Below, piece by piece: positions 1 to 8,420 of a DNA stretch of 64,000 nt; within the stretch, counting starts at the first letter, position 1; every line of letters begins with the position of its first letter. Under the pieces are notes generated by a model that searched no databases, was not told the origin of the DNA, and saw only the letters and a program-made list of their open reading frames with translations. Both the position numbers and the translations under genes were made by a program. Source of the stretch: Clostridium sartagoforme (GTDB taxonomy: Bacteria > Bacillota > Clostridia > Clostridiales > Clostridiaceae); the NCBI RefSeq assembly GCF_004794105.1, contig NZ_SRYR01000001.1, positions 930,001-994,000 of the forward strand, given 5' to 3'.

Positions 1-1
1 T

Positions 2-280
2 AAGAATCCTAAGATATTAATCTTAGATGATTCAACAAGTGCAGTAGACACTAAAACAGATGCTTTAATAAGAAAAGCCTTTAAAGAATCTATACCTAAT
101 GTAACTAAGATTATAATAGCACAAAGAATTTCTTCGGTAGAAGAAGCAGATAAGATAATAGTATTAGATGATGGAAAAATTAATGGTTTTGGAACACATT
201 CAGAATTATTAGAATCAAATGAAATATATAAAGATGTTTACAACGGACAAATGAAGGGAGCTGGTAGTGATGAAGTCTAA
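2..280 (+). CDS. ABC exporter ATP-binding subunit, 3' end only
   Basis: The window opens inside a gene; only the last 92 codons are present. They contain the Walker B and D-loop region (LILDDSTSAVD) and the switch histidine position replaced by glutamine (IIIAQRISSV). This is the end of the nucleotide-binding domain of an ABC exporter. The D in place of the catalytic Walker B glutamate (LILDDS) and Q in place of the H-loop histidine suggest the degenerate-site half of a heterodimeric exporter. It overlaps the next ABC half-transporter by 11 bases, so the two are translationally coupled and probably form the heterodimer. The missing N-terminus prevents naming a substrate. Confidence 0.85.
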   Translation, partial: KNPKILILDDSTSAVDTKTDALIRKAFKESIPNVTKIIIAQRISSVEEADKIIVLDDGKINGFGTHSELLESNEIYKDVYNGQMKGAGSDEV

Positions 281-2189
281 TATTAAGAGAAACAACTTTG
301 GACAAAAGGGACCAGGTCCTATTAGAAAAAGCAAAAACCCAATGAAGACATTAAGAAGACTTATAGATTATGTATTTAAAGAAAATAAATTTACATTTGT
401 ATTAGTCATTGCCCTTATATTGATAAGTTCCCTAGCAACAGTTTCAAGTACTTTATTTTTAAAGAAATTAATAGATGACTATATAACTCCATTTTTAGGG
501 CAATCAAATCCTAATTTCACACCATTGTTAAAAGCTATAGGTATAATGGCTATTATATATTATACTGGAACATTAACGACATATATTTATAATAGATTGA
601 TGGTATTTGTAGCTCAAGGTAGTCTTAAAAAGATAAGAGATGATATGTTCGAGCATATGGAAAAGCTACCTATAGGATATTTTGATACCCATCAACATGG
701 TGAAATAATGAGTCTTTATACTAATGATACTGATACTTTAAGACAAATGATTAGTCAAAGCTTGCCTCAACTTATTTCATCAGTTATTACAGTAGTTAGT
801 GTATTTGTATCTATGATAATTTTAAGTATTCCTTTAACTTTTGTTGCTTTATTTATGTTGTTTGTAATGTTTAAAACAATAAAGGGTATAGGCGGAAAAA
901 GTGCTGTGTACTTTGGTAAGCAACAACAGGATTTAGGGGCAATTAATGGATATATAGAAGAAATGATGGAAGGACAAAAAGTAGTAAAAGTCTTTTGTCA
1001 TGAAGAAGAAACTAAAATAAAGTTTGATGAACTAAATGAAAAGCTTAGGGATAGTGCAGATAAAGCAAATACCTTTGCTAATATCCTAATGCCTATAATG
1101 GGTAATCTAAGTTATATAAATTATGTTTTAACTGCAATGGTTGGTGGAGTTTTAGCAATAGGAGGAATTGGTGGATTTACAATTGGATCATTAGCATCTT
1201 TCCTTCAACTTACAAGAAACTTAAATCAACCTATAGGTCAAATGTCACAACAATTTAATGCAGTTATTATGGCTCTTGCAGGAGCAGAGAGAATATTCGA
1301 AATGCTAGACCAAAAGCAAGAAGTTGATGATGGATATGTAACATTAGTTAATGCAAAAATAGACAATGAAGGAAATATAGAAGAAGTAAATGAACGAACT
1401 GGTTTATGGGCATGGAAGCATCCTCATAGTGACGGTACTATAAGTTATACTAGAATGAATGGAGATATGGTTTTTGATGATGTTGACTTTGGATACAATG
1501 AAAAGAAAACTATACTTCATAATATAACTTTATTTGCAAAGCCAGGTCAAAAAGTTGCTTTTGTTGGTGCAACTGGTGCAGGTAAGACTACTATAACTAA
1601 TTTAATTAATAGATTCTATGATATTCAAGATGGTAAAATTAGATATGATGGAATAAATATTAATAAAATAAAGAAGGATGACTTAAGAAGATCCTTAGGA
1701 ATAGTACTTCAAGATACACATTTATTCACAGGGACTGTAGCAGATAATATAAGATATGGTAAATTAGATGCAACTGATGAAGAAGTAAAAGCTGCTGCAA
1801 AACTTGCTAATGCAGATACATTTATTAAGCATTTGCCTAATGGATATAATACAAAAATAACTGGAGACGGAGCAAATCTTTCTCAAGGACAAAGACAGTT
1901 ACTTGCAATAGCTAGAGCAGCAATTGCAAATCCACCAGTATTAATATTAGATGAAGCTACTTCAAGTATTGATACAAGAACTGAAGCTTTAGTTCAAGAA
2001 GGTATGGATAAGTTAATGGAAGGTAGAACTGTTTTTGTAATAGCTCATAGACTTTCAACAATTAAAAATTCTGATGTTATTATGGTTATGGAACAAGGAA
2101 GAATAATAGAACGTGGAAGTCACGATGATTTAATTGAAAAGAAGGGTAAGTATTATCAATTATATACTGGTGCCTTTGAATTACAATAA
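270..2189 (+). CDS. ABC exporter half-transporter (membrane + ATPase), heterodimeric type
   Basis: About 639 residues. An N-terminal six-helix exporter domain (roughly residues 40-340) is followed by an ATP-binding domain with Walker A (GATGAGKTT), signature (LSQGQRQLLAIARA), Walker B with intact glutamate (LILDEATSSID) and H-loop (IAHRLSTI). An insert of about 55 residues lies between the last helix and the ATPase, a feature of many firmicute heterodimeric multidrug exporters. The GGGAG at 256-260 favours ATG at 270, although GTG at 267 is possible. Intact catalytic residues here and degenerate ones in the upstream partner fit a heterodimer with one active site. Drug or lipid/peptide export is a family inference; the substrate is unknown. 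Confidence 0.9.
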   Translation: MKSNIKRNNFGQKGPGPIRKSKNPMKTLRRLIDYVFKENKFTFVLVIALILISSLATVSSTLFLKKLIDDYITPFLGQSNPNFTPLLKAIGIMAIIYYTGTLTTYIYNRLMVFVAQGSLKKIRDDMFEHMEKLPIGYFDTHQHGEIMSLYTNDTDTLRQMISQSLPQLISSVITVVSVFVSMIILSIPLTFVALFMLFVMFKTIKGIGGKSAVYFGKQQQDLGAINGYIEEMMEGQKVVKVFCHEEETKIKFDELNEKLRDSADKANTFANILMPIMGNLSYINYVLTAMVGGVLAIGGIGGFTIGSLASFLQLTRNLNQPIGQMSQQFNAVIMALAGAERIFEMLDQKQEVDDGYVTLVNAKIDNEGNIEEVNERTGLWAWKHPHSDGTISYTRMNGDMVFDDVDFGYNEKKTILHNITLFAKPGQKVAFVGATGAGKTTITNLINRFYDIQDGKIRYDGININKIKKDDLRRSLGIVLQDTHLFTGTVADNIRYGKLDATDEEVKAAAKLANADTFIKHLPNGYNTKITGDGANLSQGQRQLLAIARAAIANPPVLILDEATSSIDTRTEALVQEGMDKLMEGRTVFVIAHRLSTIKNSDVIMVMEQGRIIERGSHDDLIEKKGKYYQLYTGAFELQ

Positions 2190-2316
2190 ATTAATAGAAA
2201 AGGAGCTGTTGCATAAACAGCTCAAATTAAAAATTAAAAATGAAGAATTATTGATGTAATTCTTACAGAATTACTAAAGTTAAATTCTTTTAAAAACTCC
2301 TTAGGGAGTTTTTTTA
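2186..2316 (+). repeat. Possible divergent copy of an intergenic repeat family
   Basis: This intergenic stretch has the same order of blocks as the two clearer repeats at 9315-9496 and 35817-36006: an A-rich ATTAAAAATTAAAAATGAAG block, then a short inverted repeat around TTCTTACAGAA, then a TTCTTTTAAAA block and a hairpin. It also holds the hairpin GAGCTGTT/AACAGCTC (2203-2210 with 2216-2223). The similarity is judged by eye and is much weaker than between the other two copies. Confidence 0.3.
2291..2316 (+). terminator. Rho-independent terminator after ABC exporter
   Basis: Stem AACTCC/GGAGTT (2295-2300 with 2305-2310), loop TTAG, flanked by an A run and a run of seven T. It ends the ABC exporter operon. 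Confidence 0.8.
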
Positions 2317-2327
2317 TTAATTTTTTA

Positions 2328-2356
2328 TTGTGCGACAGCAGCTTTTTTTCTATAAT
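2328..2356 (+). promoter_or_regulatory. Sigma-A type promoter for acetyltransferase
   Basis: -35 TTGTGC (2328-2333), 17-bp spacer, -10 TATAAT (2351-2356). The expected transcript start lies near 2363, which excludes an upstream in-frame start at 2330 and supports the ATG at 2393. Confidence 0.6.
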
Positions 2357-2392
2357 AAAATATGTATATACAGTAATTGGGGGATAGTACTT

Positions 2393-2989
2393 ATGAATGC
2401 GAAAATTAGAATGGCTGAGGGAAAAGATATAGAAGAAATACTAGGAATTTATGTTCCATATATTAAAGATAGTACAATAACTTTTGAATATGAAGTACCA
2501 ACTATGGAGGAATTTAAAAAGAGGTTTTATAATGTTAAGGAAAGTTATCCATATTTAGTTTGTACTATAGATAATAAAGTAGTTGGATATGCATATTCCA
2601 GTAGGCATGCAGAAAGAGCTGCATATATGTGGGATGTAGATTTTTCAATATATATTAATGACTCATATTTGCGTTATGGTATAGGTAAGGCCTTTTATAC
2701 TGCCTTAATTGAAATATCAAAGCTTCAAAATATTAAGAACGTATATGGAGGCGTTACAGAAAATAATATTAAATCAGAAAAGTTACATGAGTATTTTGGT
2801 TTTAAAAAGGCTGGAGTATTCCATAAAACAGGATATAAATTTGGAAAATGGCTAGATGTTATCTGGTATGAAAAAGATATTAATGAATCTGATGAAGCCC
2901 CAAAACCAATAATCTCAATAAAAGATATAAATAGTAGAGATCTTAAAAATATATTAACTAACGCAGAAAAGTTAATTAGGACAATTTAA
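2393..2989 (+). CDS. GNAT N-acetyltransferase, phosphinothricin-acetyltransferase-like
   Basis: 198 residues from ATG 2393, placed by GGGGGA (2379-2384) 8 bases upstream. The GNAT fold is complete: beta4 (YMWDVDFSIYI), the acetyl-CoA loop (RYGIGKAFY), NIKSEKLHEYFGF near the C-terminal side and the GYKFGKWLDVIW ending. This is the pattern of the PAT/bar/YwnH group, which acetylates small amines such as methionine sulfoximine or phosphinothricin. A tail of about 35 residues after the domain is unusual. It has its own promoter and terminator. Family assignment is firm, substrate is not. Confidence 0.85.
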   Translation: MNAKIRMAEGKDIEEILGIYVPYIKDSTITFEYEVPTMEEFKKRFYNVKESYPYLVCTIDNKVVGYAYSSRHAERAAYMWDVDFSIYINDSYLRYGIGKAFYTALIEISKLQNIKNVYGGVTENNIKSEKLHEYFGFKKAGVFHKTGYKFGKWLDVIWYEKDINESDEAPKPIISIKDINSRDLKNILTNAEKLIRTI

Positions 2990-3002
2990 TAATAGTGATA
3001 AG

Positions 3003-3034
3003 TGGTTTTCTTATTTTTAAGAAGCCATTTTTTA
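3003..3034 (+). terminator. Terminator after acetyltransferase
   Basis: Imperfect stem TGGTTTTCTTA/TAAGAAGCCA followed by a run of six T. Confidence 0.6.
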
Positions 3035-3072
3035 TTATTCATAATTAATTGTCACCTAAAAATAAAATATGG

Positions 3073-3101
3073 TTGACTATATACTGAATAGAAAGTATTA
3101 T
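3073..3101 (+). promoter_or_regulatory. Promoter for bioY-like gene
   Basis: -35 TTGACT (3073-3078), 17-bp spacer, -10 TATTAT (3096-3101). It leaves a leader of about 70 bases before the start codon. I see no BirA palindrome or riboswitch in it. Confidence 0.5.
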
Positions 3102-3175
3102 ATTAAATATGAAAGAAAAAGTAAGATATTGGCTAGCATTAATTTTTTTTAATATAAAGGAAAGAGGTAATAAAA

Positions 3176-3700
3176 ATGAAAATAAATGAATTGACTAAGA
3201 TGTCAATATGTATAGCAATACTATGTATATCTGCATATATTTCTTTTCCACTACCATTTTCACCAGTAATGATCACGGCTCAAACAATAGCTATTAATTT
3301 AGTAGCATTAATACTTACCCCTAAGCAATCATTTATAGTTACATTATTATATATAATATTAGGAGTTTTTGGCTTGCCAGTATTCTCAGGAGGAACAAGC
3401 GGTTTTGGAAGAATATTTGGACCAACAGGGGGATTTATATTAGGGTTTTTAATTATAACCCCGCTAATGAGCTATTTTAAAGGTAAGGATTATAATTTTA
3501 AAAGATACTTATCTGTAACTATAATTATTGGAATGATAGTTTTATATGCCTTTGGTTCAGTATTTATGAGTGTAGTTCAAAGTATAAGTATAGTACAAGC
3601 ACTATCGCTAGCAGTATTTCCTTTTGTAGTAGGAGATGTTTTTAAATGTTTCTTAAGTTCATTTATAGCTGTTAAGCTAAATAAAGTAATTAACAAGTAA
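3176..3700 (+). CDS. bioY: BioY family biotin transporter (ECF S component)
   Basis: 174 residues with about six membrane helices. The BioY pattern is clear: an N-terminal segment ending in SPVMITAQTIAINL, the glycine-rich loop GVFGLPVFSGG, the GPTGGFILGF motif and a C-terminal helix with FVVGDVFKCF. BioY proteins are the biotin-binding membrane components of energy-coupling factor transporters and work with a shared or own EcfA/EcfT module. No EcfA/T gene is adjacent, so a shared module elsewhere is likely. Monocistronic, RBS AGAGGT upstream of ATG 3176. Confidence 0.9.
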   Translation: MKINELTKMSICIAILCISAYISFPLPFSPVMITAQTIAINLVALILTPKQSFIVTLLYIILGVFGLPVFSGGTSGFGRIFGPTGGFILGFLIITPLMSYFKGKDYNFKRYLSVTIIIGMIVLYAFGSVFMSVVQSISIVQALSLAVFPFVVGDVFKCFLSSFIAVKLNKVINK

Positions 3701-3835
3701 ATTAATTCTTAGAAGATTAAGTAGCTGTAGTATATATTGCTTACATTAAATCTATATTTTAATTAACTATTTATATAGTAAATTGAAGCGGTATGGTAAA
3801 ATATAGATAAAGTATAAAATTAAGGGGATGATTTT

Positions 3836-3945
3836 ATGAGTAAGGATAAATTATTACCTGCTTCAATATTTAGTAGAAAAGCTTTAAATTAGTGGGTAGA
3901 ATCTTCTAATGAGATTAGATAAAAAGTTATATTATCACTATATGA
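3836..3945 (+). pseudogene. Remnant of a short ORF with two in-frame stops
   Basis: A good ribosome binding site (AAGGGGATG) precedes ATG 3836, which opens an 18-codon frame (MSKDKLLPASIFSRKALN) ended by TAG at 3890. The same frame continues plausibly after the stop (WVESSNEIR, then TAA at 3920, then KVILSLYDNN). Both stops are one C-to-T change away from glutamine codons. This looks like a decaying small gene, but the family is not recognised and chance cannot be excluded. Confidence 0.35.
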
Positions 3946-3975
3946 TAATAATTTATTGAATAACAATAAATTATT
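3946..3975. repeat. AT-only inverted repeat
   Basis: An AT-rich dyad around 3946-3975 (AATAATTTATTG then CAATAAATTATT). It could act as a weak terminator after the ORF remnant. Nothing else is recognisable in the 3701-4057 gap. Confidence 0.35.
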
Positions 3976-4057
3976 ATTGACTTTATTTATTGGCTCTTTT
4001 ATTCTTATTATATAAGGTAATTATTTGAATTGCTTACAGTAATATAAGGAGAATAAT

Positions 4058-4633
4058 ATGAAAAGAGATAATGAGAAGTTTATAATAATAATGAAAAGAG
4101 TATGGTTAGCAATTTTATTAGTATTTATAGTAATAAGATTTATTCTTAATCCTCAAGGTATAAAAGTTTTATTGTTTAATATAAGTCCAAATTTTATTAA
4201 CTTAGTATTGTTTTTAGGAATTATAATATGTCCAATTATATTTTGGATTCCTAAAAAGCGAGAAGTTAAGTGGCTGAAGATTGCTTATAATATTATAACT
4301 TCCATAATTTTAGTATTTAGCTTAATAATATATCTATTTTTCTATAGTGAAATTAAGTATTTCAATTTTAAATCATCTTATGGAAATAGAACTTTGATAG
4401 TAGAAGAGGATTCTTTTTTACTATCAGGAAGAAGTCATTTTTATAAAAAGAGCTTTGGTATTTTTATTAAGTCTCTAAATCAAGAAATATCAACAGATGA
4501 TGGCTTTAGACCATTTTCTACTAATAGCTATCAGTTAATATGGGAAGATAAGGATACTGTAAGAATTGATTACGATTTTGGAAGTACAGGTATATGGAAG
4601 AGCGAAACTATAAATTTTAAGAGGAGTTATTAA
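4058..4633 (+). CDS. Membrane protein of unknown function with C-terminal extracytoplasmic domain
   Basis: 191 residues, RBS AAGGAG ahead of ATG 4058. Three hydrophobic helices (about residues 15-32, 48-63, 76-97) are followed by roughly 95 polar residues rich in aromatic positions (LIVEEDSFLLSGRSHFYKK ... IWKSETINF), probably a small beta-rich domain outside the membrane. I do not recognise the family. The next gene begins 3 bases after its stop and is also a small membrane protein, so the two form an operon. Confidence 0.7.
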   Translation: MKRDNEKFIIIMKRVWLAILLVFIVIRFILNPQGIKVLLFNISPNFINLVLFLGIIICPIIFWIPKKREVKWLKIAYNIITSIILVFSLIIYLFFYSEIKYFNFKSSYGNRTLIVEEDSFLLSGRSHFYKKSFGIFIKSLNQEISTDDGFRPFSTNSYQLIWEDKDTVRIDYDFGSTGIWKSETINFKRSY

Positions 4634-4636
4634 TTT

Positions 4637-4918
4637 ATGAAAGAAAAAAATATGTTTTCAGGAATTTTATTAAGCATCTTCTCTATAGCAGCTTTAGTTA
4701 TAAGTATTTTATGGATAAGAAATTCATTTCTAATATATATAAGTTACTTCTATATATTATGGTTAGCATTTATTATCTTAGGATTATATTGTTATAGAAG
4801 AATGAAAGTCAAAAACAATAAGGTCTTTGCTAGTGTATTCTTTGGGTTAACTACTTATCTAATTATTTTACTAGTTTTAACAATAGTTATAATCTCAATT
4901 ACAAATTCAATGCCGTAA
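4637..4918 (+). CDS. Small three-helix membrane protein, unknown
   Basis: 93 residues with hydrophobic segments at about 7-25, 30-50 and 63-88, and a basic loop (YRRMKVKNNK) between the second and third. RBS GAGGAG lies inside the end of the upstream gene, so it is coupled to it. No family recognised. Confidence 0.65.
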   Translation: MKEKNMFSGILLSIFSIAALVISILWIRNSFLIYISYFYILWLAFIILGLYCYRRMKVKNNKVFASVFFGLTTYLIILLVLTIVIISITNSMP

Positions 4919-4942
4919 TAAATACTATAAATCTATGATAAA

Positions 4943-4980
4943 AAATACAGATAAAACTTATATAAGTTTTATCTGTATTT
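4943..4980. terminator. Bidirectional terminator between convergent operons
   Basis: An 18-bp perfect dyad (4943-4960 with 4963-4980) with A and T runs on both sides. It separates the plus-strand gene ending at 4918 from the minus-strand operon ending at 5011. Confidence 0.8.
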
Positions 4981-5010
4981 ATATTTTATATTGGTTAAAT
5001 ACAAATTTGA

Positions 5011-5529
5011 TTATATTTCTTTTTTAGTCTTTTTATCCTGAAGAATATTTATAAATAAAACTATAGCTAAAACTATTAATGCTAATAAAGAAACTTCAAT
5101 TATTTCAATAGAGTTTTTTAATAGGTTTATTTCTTTATAACTATTGAATACTAGGGCTAATATATAAGTGAAAATAGAATATATTATATATTTTATTACA
5201 TATTCTATGATAATTTTAAATTTTGCAGTATAGATTTCTTTTCTATCTATAGGAATGATATCATATTTTCTTAATATGAATACTTTTTTTCCTTGTTCTT
5301 TTATCCAGAAAAGATGAGAATTTAAATACATAATTAGAATTACTATACCTAGGATTAGGGGATAGGTAATAAAGGAAAGAGGTTCAGCTTCAATACCACT
5401 ACCAAAGATTACTTTATGTCTAGTGATATCCGATTGCACTGTAATAAAGTAAAAGAATAAAAAGCCGAACAATATTAAACCTTGATAATTGTATTTTATT
5501 CTTTCTTTTTCTTTATCTATAAAACTCAT
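5011..5529 (-). CDS. Membrane protein of YtrA-type ABC operon
   Basis: 172 residues with about four helices (residues 15-32, 53-70, 107-128, 140-160) and a short cytoplasmic C-terminus (QDKKTKKEI). Last gene of the minus-strand operon, 12 bases after the second ATPase. By position it is the membrane partner of that ATPase, though it is short for an ABC permease. No motif identifies a substrate. Confidence 0.65.
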   Translation of the reverse strand: MSFIDKEKERIKYNYQGLILFGFLFFYFITVQSDITRHKVIFGSGIEAEPLSFITYPLILGIVILIMYLNSHLFWIKEQGKKVFILRKYDIIPIDRKEIYTAKFKIIIEYVIKYIIYSIFTYILALVFNSYKEINLLKNSIEIIEVSLLALIVLAIVLFINILQDKKTKKEI

Positions 5530-5541
5530 ATTTATGCCTCC

Positions 5542-6261
5542 TTAAAGTAAATCACTAATAGTAAATTTCTTATTTAAAGATCTTTCAATTTTACTTCTCT
5601 TAAACTCATCTTCAAGAGCTTCCTTAGTATCATTAATCATAATTTCTCCATTATCAAGAATTATTATATAATCAGCAATTTTATCAAGATCGCTTGTTAT
5701 ATGAGTAGACATAAGAATTCCCACATCTTGATTTAATATATATTGTAAAATATTTAAAAAGTCTTTTCTAAATACAGGATCAAATCCTGCAGTAGGTTCA
5801 TCTAATAGAAGAAATTTTGGACTATGCCCCATAGCAAAGCATATTTGGAACTTCATTTTCATACCTTTAGAAAATTGATATAGGGGCTGACCTTTAGGTA
5901 AATTCATCTTATCTAGCCAAAGATAGAAGTTATTCATATTCCAATTTTTAAAATACTCACCAAGCAATATTCCATTTTCATAAGCTGTTTTATCAAGAAA
6001 GAAGTTAAGTTTTTCAGATACTAAACCTATGTCTTCTTTTGCCTTAGATGGATTTTTCTTAATATCTATATCATTTATAAGAATTTTTCCTGTAAAGTCA
6101 TCATCAATTCCTGCTAAGATATTAATAAGAGTAGTTTTACCTGCACCATTAACACCTATAAGCCCTGTTAGATATCCTGATTCAATATTAAAAGAAATAG
6201 ATTTTAATGAGAAATCTTTATAATTTTTATTAATATCTTCACATTTAATTATATAAGGCAT
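5542..6261 (-). CDS. ABC transporter ATP-binding protein (YtrB-like)
   Basis: 239 residues. Walker A (GVNGAGKTTL), Q-loop, Walker B (FLLLDEPTAGFDP) and H-loop (LMSTHITSDL) are present; the signature is FSKGMKMKFQICFAMG, the relaxed K/G form seen in YtrB-like ATPases. GGGAG upstream sets the ATG at 6261. It lies directly after the GntR repressor and before a membrane protein, in the usual mixed order of ytr-type operons, which respond to cell-wall active agents in other firmicutes. Function here is inferred. Confidence 0.85.
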   Translation of the reverse strand: MPYIIKCEDINKNYKDFSLKSISFNIESGYLTGLIGVNGAGKTTLINILAGIDDDFTGKILINDIDIKKNPSKAKEDIGLVSEKLNFFLDKTAYENGILLGEYFKNWNMNNFYLWLDKMNLPKGQPLYQFSKGMKMKFQICFAMGHSPKFLLLDEPTAGFDPVFRKDFLNILQYILNQDVGILMSTHITSDLDKIADYIIILDNGEIMINDTKEALEDEFKRSKIERSLNKKFTISDLL

Positions 6262-6266
6262 TTTAA

Positions 6267-6641
6267 TTATCTCCCTTCATATAAAGTCTTTAAAATATCT
6301 TGCATATCTGATAATTCAAGACCTAGTTTTTTACCTTCATGAATCAAATTATCAAATTGATCTTCGAATTCTTTAAATTGGGCTTCTTTAAGTTTTTCAC
6401 GATTTGGTTCTTTTATATAAAATCCTTTACCAGGTACTGAGTATATTAATCCTTCTTTTTCTAATTCATCATAAGCACGCTTTGTTGTAATAACACTAAT
6501 TTGTAAATCTCTTGCTAAAGCTCTAATAGAAGGTAGCATATCACCTGGAATAATTTCTTCCTTGATTATTGAGTTTTTTATTGATTTAATTATTTGTTCA
6601 TAAATTGAAAGATTACTTTCAGTATCTAAAATAATATTCAT
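6267..6641 (-). CDS. GntR family regulator, YtrA subfamily
   Basis: 124 residues: a winged helix-turn-helix (about residues 10-75; SIYEQIIKSIKNSII, LPSIRALARDLQIS, VITTKRAYDELEKEGL, PGKGFYI) and a short C-terminal helix pair rather than a ligand domain, the hallmark of the YtrA group. Its ATG shares one base with the stop of the upstream membrane gene (TAATG). YtrA regulators repress their own ABC operons; the perfect palindromes at the promoter (8278-8316) are the likely sites. Confidence 0.9.
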   Translation of the reverse strand: MNIILDTESNLSIYEQIIKSIKNSIIKEEIIPGDMLPSIRALARDLQISVITTKRAYDELEKEGLIYSVPGKGFYIKEPNREKLKEAQFKEFEDQFDNLIHEGKKLGLELSDMQDILKTLYEGR

Positions 6642-7408
6642 TAATAACCTTCTTCCTTATCTGGTACTTGCCTATATACATCTTCAAAAGAAAGAGATTT
6701 CTTTATAAGTGGAGATGTACATTTATAAATTACATAACTATTTATTATAAATATAATTATCCATCCAATTATAATAAATATATTAGAATTAATTTTAATA
6801 GCATTTAAACTATAAAACAGTATAGTTTCTATAAGTAGTATAGAAAAGAAATAGTAATTAATAATTTCTTCTTCTTTAGTATAGATAATATAACCTTTTT
6901 TATCTTTTTTCTTTAAACCTTCCTCACCTATACCAACTTTTAAATTAAAAGTTATTATTAAAAATAATAATAGACCAAGTTCAATTATATTTTGAATTAG
7001 CCCTTTATTAATGAAAAACACACCAACCATTAAGTATGTAGAGAGAAATATGAATACAAAACCAAGTATTACCTTTAGTAATAATTGAAGATACATATAT
7101 TTCATTTTATCTTTATCTGAAGCAGGGCACACAAACATAGCTTTGCTTAGTCTAAGGGGAATTTTTTTTGTTATTAAAAATAAAGTAAGAATATATATTA
7201 TATTAGTAACTGAAATAATTATATTTTGAGTTTGTTCAGATGCAAAAACCTGATAGACTGATTCTCTTGTCATTTCTTGATTCGTCAGAACAATAAAAAG
7301 TGAAATTGTATAATTAGCTATATAGAACATAAAAATCGTATAAAGCAATATACTAATCCATGATTTCTTAAAGCTGATAAATAAATCGTTTAATACAATT
7401 TTAAGCAT
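6641..7408 (-). CDS. ABC transporter membrane protein of ytr-type operon
   Basis: 255 residues, about six hydrophobic helices (near 15-35, 60-80, 110-130, 135-150, 185-205, 210-228). It overlaps the upstream ATPase by 8 bases and the downstream GntR gene by one base, so all are translationally coupled. The architecture fits an ABC-2 type permease working with the ATPase encoded just upstream. No substrate signal. Confidence 0.75.
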   Translation of the reverse strand: MLKIVLNDLFISFKKSWISILLYTIFMFYIANYTISLFIVLTNQEMTRESVYQVFASEQTQNIIISVTNIIYILTLFLITKKIPLRLSKAMFVCPASDKDKMKYMYLQLLLKVILGFVFIFLSTYLMVGVFFINKGLIQNIIELGLLLFLIITFNLKVGIGEEGLKKKDKKGYIIYTKEEEIINYYFFSILLIETILFYSLNAIKINSNIFIIIGWIIIFIINSYVIYKCTSPLIKKSLSFEDVYRQVPDKEEGY

Positions 7409-8261
7409 ATGAATAACCTCCTTTTTCTAAGTAGTACATAATATCTTCTATATTGGGAACCTTTGTTTTAAAAGTTTTATAATTTTCACCTTTAACTTTT
7501 TCTATAAAGGCAGCATTATGATACTCTCCATATTCTCTATAGATTATTTTAGAATAGGTAAGACTTTCTATTTCTTCTTTACTTCCATTGATTATTAAAT
7601 ATTTATCTTTAAGATCTTCTTTATTTAAGTTGAAAAATAATTTGCCATCATGTATAAGTGCAATATAATCTCCAACTTGATCAAGGTCTTCAGTAATATG
7701 TGTTGAAAATATAACACTTCTAGTACCATCTTCAACTAATTCTTGCATATATCTTATAAGGTCTTTTCTAAAGGTAGGATTTAATCCAGCAGAAGGTTCA
7801 TCCATTATAAAAAGCTTTGCATCATGTGATAGAGCAAAGGCTAATTGAAATTTAATCTTTAAACCAGTTGATAACTTACCAAGCTTTTTATTAAGAGGAA
7901 TATCGAAACGCTCACAAAATTTTAATAATAATTCTTTATTAAATTTGCTATAAAGACTTCCAAAAGTTTTGGCATTGTGAATTACTGTCATAGTATTTTC
8001 AAACATGTTTTCATCAAGTATAAATCCTATTTGATCCTTAACTTCTTTTTCATTACTATCCATTGATAATCCGTTTACCTTTACTATGCCAGAATCCTTG
8101 TTATATATATTTAGAATAGTATTAATTAAAGTTGTTTTACCACAGCCATTTACACCTATTAGGCCCATTATATATCCAGGTTCTAAATTAAGATTAATGC
8201 TTTTTAGATGTAAATTGCCAAGTTTTTTTTCTAGATTATTGATTTCTAATAAATATGACAT
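7401..8261 (-). CDS. ABC transporter ATP-binding protein (YtrB-like), first gene of operon
   Basis: 286 residues from the ATG at 8261. The AAGGAGG lies only two bases before the further upstream ATG (8267) but 8 bases before 8261, so 8261 is the better start. Motifs: Walker A (GVNGCGKTTL), signature LSTGLKIKFQLAFALS, Walker B (LFIMDEPSAGLNP), H-loop (IFSTHITEDL). A C-terminal extension of about 75 residues follows the ATPase core. It is transcribed directly from the palindrome-controlled promoter. Confidence 0.88.
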   Translation of the reverse strand: MSYLLEINNLEKKLGNLHLKSINLNLEPGYIMGLIGVNGCGKTTLINTILNIYNKDSGIVKVNGLSMDSNEKEVKDQIGFILDENMFENTMTVIHNAKTFGSLYSKFNKELLLKFCERFDIPLNKKLGKLSTGLKIKFQLAFALSHDAKLFIMDEPSAGLNPTFRKDLIRYMQELVEDGTRSVIFSTHITEDLDQVGDYIALIHDGKLFFNLNKEDLKDKYLIINGSKEEIESLTYSKIIYREYGEYHNAAFIEKVKGENYKTFKTKVPNIEDIMYYLEKGGYSYA

Positions 8262-8277
8262 AAGCATTACCTCCTTG

Positions 8278-8338
8278 ACAGTATATATACTGTTTATATT
8301 TATATATACAGTATATGTGTAGATAATTTCAATGTCAA
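8278..8338 (-). promoter_or_regulatory. Promoter with palindromic operator for the ytr-type operon
   Basis: On the minus strand: -35 TTGACA (8333-8338), 17-bp spacer, -10 TATACT (8310-8315), all consensus. The -10 lies inside the 13-bp palindrome ATATACAGTATAT (8304-8316), and a second perfect palindrome ACAGTATATATACTGT (8278-8293) lies just downstream of the expected start site. Both share the ATACTGT half-site and are the likely operator for the GntR/YtrA protein encoded in the operon. Confidence 0.75.
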
Positions 8339-8345
8339 GTAAATA

Positions 8346-8374
8346 TTGGTAAAATATTAACAGTTTGATATAAT
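8346..8374 (+). promoter_or_regulatory. Promoter for tandem-GNAT gene
   Basis: -35 TTGGTA (8346-8351), 17-bp spacer, -10 TATAAT (8369-8374), 47 bases before the start codon at 8421. It is divergent from the ytr promoter. Confidence 0.55.
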
Positions 8375-8420
8375 AGAGAAATAGTAAAGGGTGTTAAATT
8401 ATAATTAGGGAGGGGTATCC

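Noticed and set aside
3102-3175. BirA operator upstream of bioY
   Set aside because: No TTGTTAAC/GTTAACAA type dyad can be found.
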